The notes beneath the pieces are model-generated. The model was not told the DNA's origin. It saw nothing but the letters and a program-made list of their open reading frames with translations, and ran no database searches. This document shows positions 61,401 through 64,000 of a stretch of 64,000 bases of DNA, in pieces. Every line of letters starts with the position of its first letter. The stretch's first letter is position 1. Where the stretch lies: positions 4,402,001 to 4,466,000 of the forward strand of contig OX387605.1 in assembly GCA_947568835.1 (NCBI GenBank), in the 5' to 3' direction. A program made the position numbers and the translations under genes. This DNA is from Protonemura montana (Eukaryota > Arthropoda > Insecta > Plecoptera > Nemouridae).

Positions 61401-64000
61401 GAGGCGATGGAATACAACAAGTTCAACGTCTTGCATTGGCACATCGTCGACGACGCCAGTTTCCCCTATCAGAGTGCCAAATTCCCTGAGATCAGGTGAG
61501 TGAATACCGAAACCAGGGACAATAATCGTTTCGTTGACCACCATATCAAAGGGAACTTGGTGTAGGAAACAAGAGTAATTATCTTCTTATGTGCGAACAA
61601 CTGACAATCGTGTGCTATTTGACATGACACTTTTAGCTCTTCTGCCTTCACCTTAAGTTGTACCTTCACCTATTTTAGAATACGCCCACAATCAAAACTA
61701 TTTCTTGGCTCAACCGGTATCACGTCACGCATTCACTGCTATTATCATATGGGTCAAGTAGATTAAAGGATTATTATGAAAATAATTGCGGAAAATGTCA
61801 TTACCATATAGCCTATCATATCGTATATCACGTTACCATGTCATCGAATGCATTGTTATTATTTTTTCCATACCACAGGTAATAGTCCCCAAATCCGAGG
61901 TGTCCCTATGATTCAATGCCAATTTGAGAATTTTTAAACCCATTTTTTAAACTTATTTTGACCATTAAAGTGGTGAAACACCAAAAACCACGAAAAATCC
62001 TGATGAAAACACTTTAAATATCACGGACTCTTTGAGATAACTTAAAATCAGGGACTCTCAAGATGGCGGCGGCCCTGGCTTCAAGGTCTGTCTATGGCAA
62101 CTGCTACCAAGTTTATTTGAGATCAGTAGTCATCATTTAACATCAAAATAGCTTAAAATGTTGAGAAAGATACTTCAAGACAAAATTGTAAACCAAGATA
62201 TAAACATACCGGCAAGTCAGCAAGCTGGAGCAGGATAGCAAATCCACTATTCCAATCGGATGTCCCTTGGTCCCCGTTTCAGCGAGCAGGGTGCGTACCA
62301 CCCCCTGTCGCAGGTGTACAGCCGTCTGGACGTGCGGCATATCATCGAATACGCGCGCCTACGCGGGATCCGCGTAATACCCGAGTTCGACACCCCGGGA
62401 CACACCTTCTCGTGGGCAGCCATCCCCGACCTGCTGACCCCCTGCTATGGTGCCGACGGACAGCCCAATGGAAGATTCGGGCCAATGAACCCCATCCTTC
62501 AATCCACATACACCTTTGTGCAAGAGTTCTTCGACGAGATCGTCAACGTATGTCAACAATGTTTCTTTTCTTATTGGTTTTGGAAATTTTTAGACATACC
62601 CTTTTAGGTGCCTGTTTCGTTACTTCCATAGTTTATGGCTCTAGGGGCCCACATTTGTAAAGCACGCTTGTGGATTAACAGCAACTCCACCTTAGTCAAA
62701 AATACGCAGCGGAGAAGTATTCTGTATTCACATTGTGCAGGAAGTTCAATTAGAGAAGGCAGATTTTGGGGCAAAGGTATCCAAGGGACTCTCTGTTGTT
62801 AAATCATGAGAGAAAACACTTGAATTAGCTCCAAATTTCAGTGAGAAACTCAAAACATACATTCTTCATTGTTGCCAAGCACACGAACTTACACAATCAT
62901 TTTTAACACAAGTCCAATCGGGTACCGTCCACTTTTTGAGAATCAAATCGCGCTCATGCACTCTGGCAAGTTGTCTCACACCCACGTCACTTGCAGGTGT
63001 TCCCGGACAAGTTCTTCCACATTGGCGGTGACGAGGTGCAGTACGAGTGTTGGCGAAACAATCCGGACATCAACAACTACATGGAGGCCAACAACTTCAC
63101 CGGCGACTACGATCACTTGCTGGAAATCTATATCCAGCAGGCAGTGGACATCACCAAGGACCTGAACGCCACCTCTGTCGTCTGGCAGGAGGTGCTTGAC
63201 AGTGGAGTGAACGTTCCTTCAGATACGATCGTTCATATCTGGACACTCGACCAGGAGGCAGAGCTCCTCAAGGTCAGTTTGTTTATAGTGTTAGCACAGG
63301 GTTGTTAGTGTGGTGTTAGTGGCAGGGTTGAGGCTAGTTTCATTGAGAAATATCCTTGATGCCGTACTACATATTGGTCCTGGCTGGATCTGCAAACAAT
63401 TGGGTTACCACCATTGTTATTCCAGGATCCAGGGTTTTATAGGTATTAAATATATAGATACAATCAAGGAAAACTCGAAAAAAAACCCGGTGTTCTCCTG
63501 GCTGAGTCCTTGTTTCAAGGTGTCCAAAACGTTGTCCATTTTTTTTTAAAGGTTTATCGATATTTTTTTTGAAACTATGAATTTATCGTTTTTGGTAACC
63601 AGGAACAAGGAAACTTTGCTATGCTATTTGCCAAGCAAAAAATTCAAATAAATGCAAATAAACTGATTTTACCCTTGATGAAGCAACAGGCTTAGGTACC
63701 AAAACACGGAAAAGATTTTTTTTAATTAGGTTTAAAAAAAAATTTGTACAGGGAAAAAAAACCCAGAATATAACTGTACTGTCGTGGTGGTATGCTCAAG
63801 TCACCAATCAACCAATTAATCTCACAAGACAATGTCTTTGCCAGGTAACTGAAAAGGGCTACGGCGCCTTACTCTCGACATGCTGGTACCTCGATCACCT
63901 GAAGACCGGCGGCGACTGGAAGGACTTCTACCGTTGCGAGCCCACTGCCTTCAACGGCACCCCCGAGCAGAAGGCGCTAGTGATGGGTGGCGAGGCGTGC
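58455..64000 (+). CDS. Beta-N-acetylhexosaminidase (GH20, HEXA/HEXB-like), 3' end outside window
   Basis: Seven exons so far: 58455-58637, 59831-60041, 60687-60814, 61290-61495, 62283-62547, 62997-63272, and 63845 to the window edge; 475 codons of an expected 530-560. The enzyme removes terminal N-acetylglucosamine or N-acetylgalactosamine residues from glycoconjugates, in lysosomes or secreted. A signal peptide ([20 protein letters not shown]) is followed by the small N-terminal domain ([17 protein letters not shown]). The TIM barrel then shows the substrate-binding Arg in [48 protein letters not shown], the catalytic Asp-Glu pair in [28 protein letters not shown] and the start of the family block GGEAC at the edge. 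The exon 2 donor inside CGCT/GTGAGA was chosen because it restores YELKID, as in the family. A 5S-like SINE fills the 3' end of intron 1. Confidence 0.95.
59421..59804 (+). mobile_element. SINE with 5S-rRNA-like head, in hexosaminidase intron 1
   Basis: The left end (about 59429-59453, AGGGTCAGGTATTGGATGGG then TGACC) matches the conserved 3' half of eukaryotic 5S rRNA. It is followed by a body with GGGACGTTAAGCCGGTGGTC, a CATCATCATC run and a tail GTGCGTCGTTAAACACCAC ending in AAATAAATAAAT. The 5' half of 5S rRNA is not visible, so the copy is probably truncated. A related copy lies inverted at 51100-51412 and a tail fragment at 10290. The tail ends 26 nt before hexosaminidase exon 2. Confidence 0.75.
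62059..62070 (+). promoter_or_regulatory. Consensus YY1-type site CAAGATGGCGGC in an intron
   Basis: The 12-mer matches the YY1 consensus, with two further GC steps after it. It lies in hexosaminidase intron 4, about 210 nt before exon 5. A single match of this length can occur by chance, so occupancy is unproven. Confidence 0.3.

Noticed and set aside
1..64000. CRISPR arrays, bacterial operons, phage or viral genes
   Set aside because: No regularly spaced repeats with spacers, ribosome-binding-site-led gene strings or viral genes were seen; all coding sequence is intron-split or retroposon-derived.

Overview
This window is eukaryotic nuclear DNA from an invertebrate animal. The genes are split by GT-AG introns, the exons are richer in G+C than the AT-rich introns, and the proteins are metazoan families. 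A chelicerate or other arthropod is the best guess, because of the tandem Cys-loop receptor genes and the retroposon-rich introns, but the species cannot be named from the sequence. All exon models below were made by eye from splice sites, reading phase and remembered family sequences.

Layout on the + axis. (1) 1-23,900: the 3' part of a multi-PDZ scaffold gene (MPDZ/PATJ-like, + strand). Exons run from 5281 to 22581; the first 5.2 kb and the long introns hold only CpG-rich stretches and a hairpin. (2) 23,900-27,500: AT-rich intergenic DNA with a tandem duplication of about 256 bp. (3) 27,566-36,499: TMEM214 on the minus strand, complete in 12 exons (664 aa). (4) 37,514-40,406: CCT7 (chaperonin TRiC/CCT eta subunit), + strand, complete in 4 exons (541 aa), head-to-head with TMEM214. 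(5) 40,879-45,242: ARMH3 (C10orf76 family), minus strand, complete in 12 exons (676 aa), tail-to-tail with CCT7. (6) 46,300-48,290: a degenerate non-LTR retrotransposon. (7) 49,000-56,950: a tandem array of nicotinic-type Cys-loop receptor subunits, with one relic and two intact nine-exon genes of 410 and 412 aa whose intron phases match exactly. (8) 58,455-64,000: a GH20 beta-N-acetylhexosaminidase (HEXA/HEXB-like), + strand, cut by the right edge.

The housekeeping genes (TMEM214, CCT7, ARMH3) form a compact block with a probable shared TMEM214/CCT7 promoter. Nothing links them functionally to the flanking scaffold, receptor and glycosidase genes. Two SINE families recur. One is tRNA-like, with inverted arms and clear target-site duplications. 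The other carries a 5S-rRNA-like segment. Several copies sit within tens of bases upstream of splice acceptors. The most unusual material is the divergent receptor pair (no GEK motif before M2, no vicinal cysteines in loop C, very short M3-M4 loop) and the inverted-arm tRNA-like SINE with its short core-less form inside CCT7.
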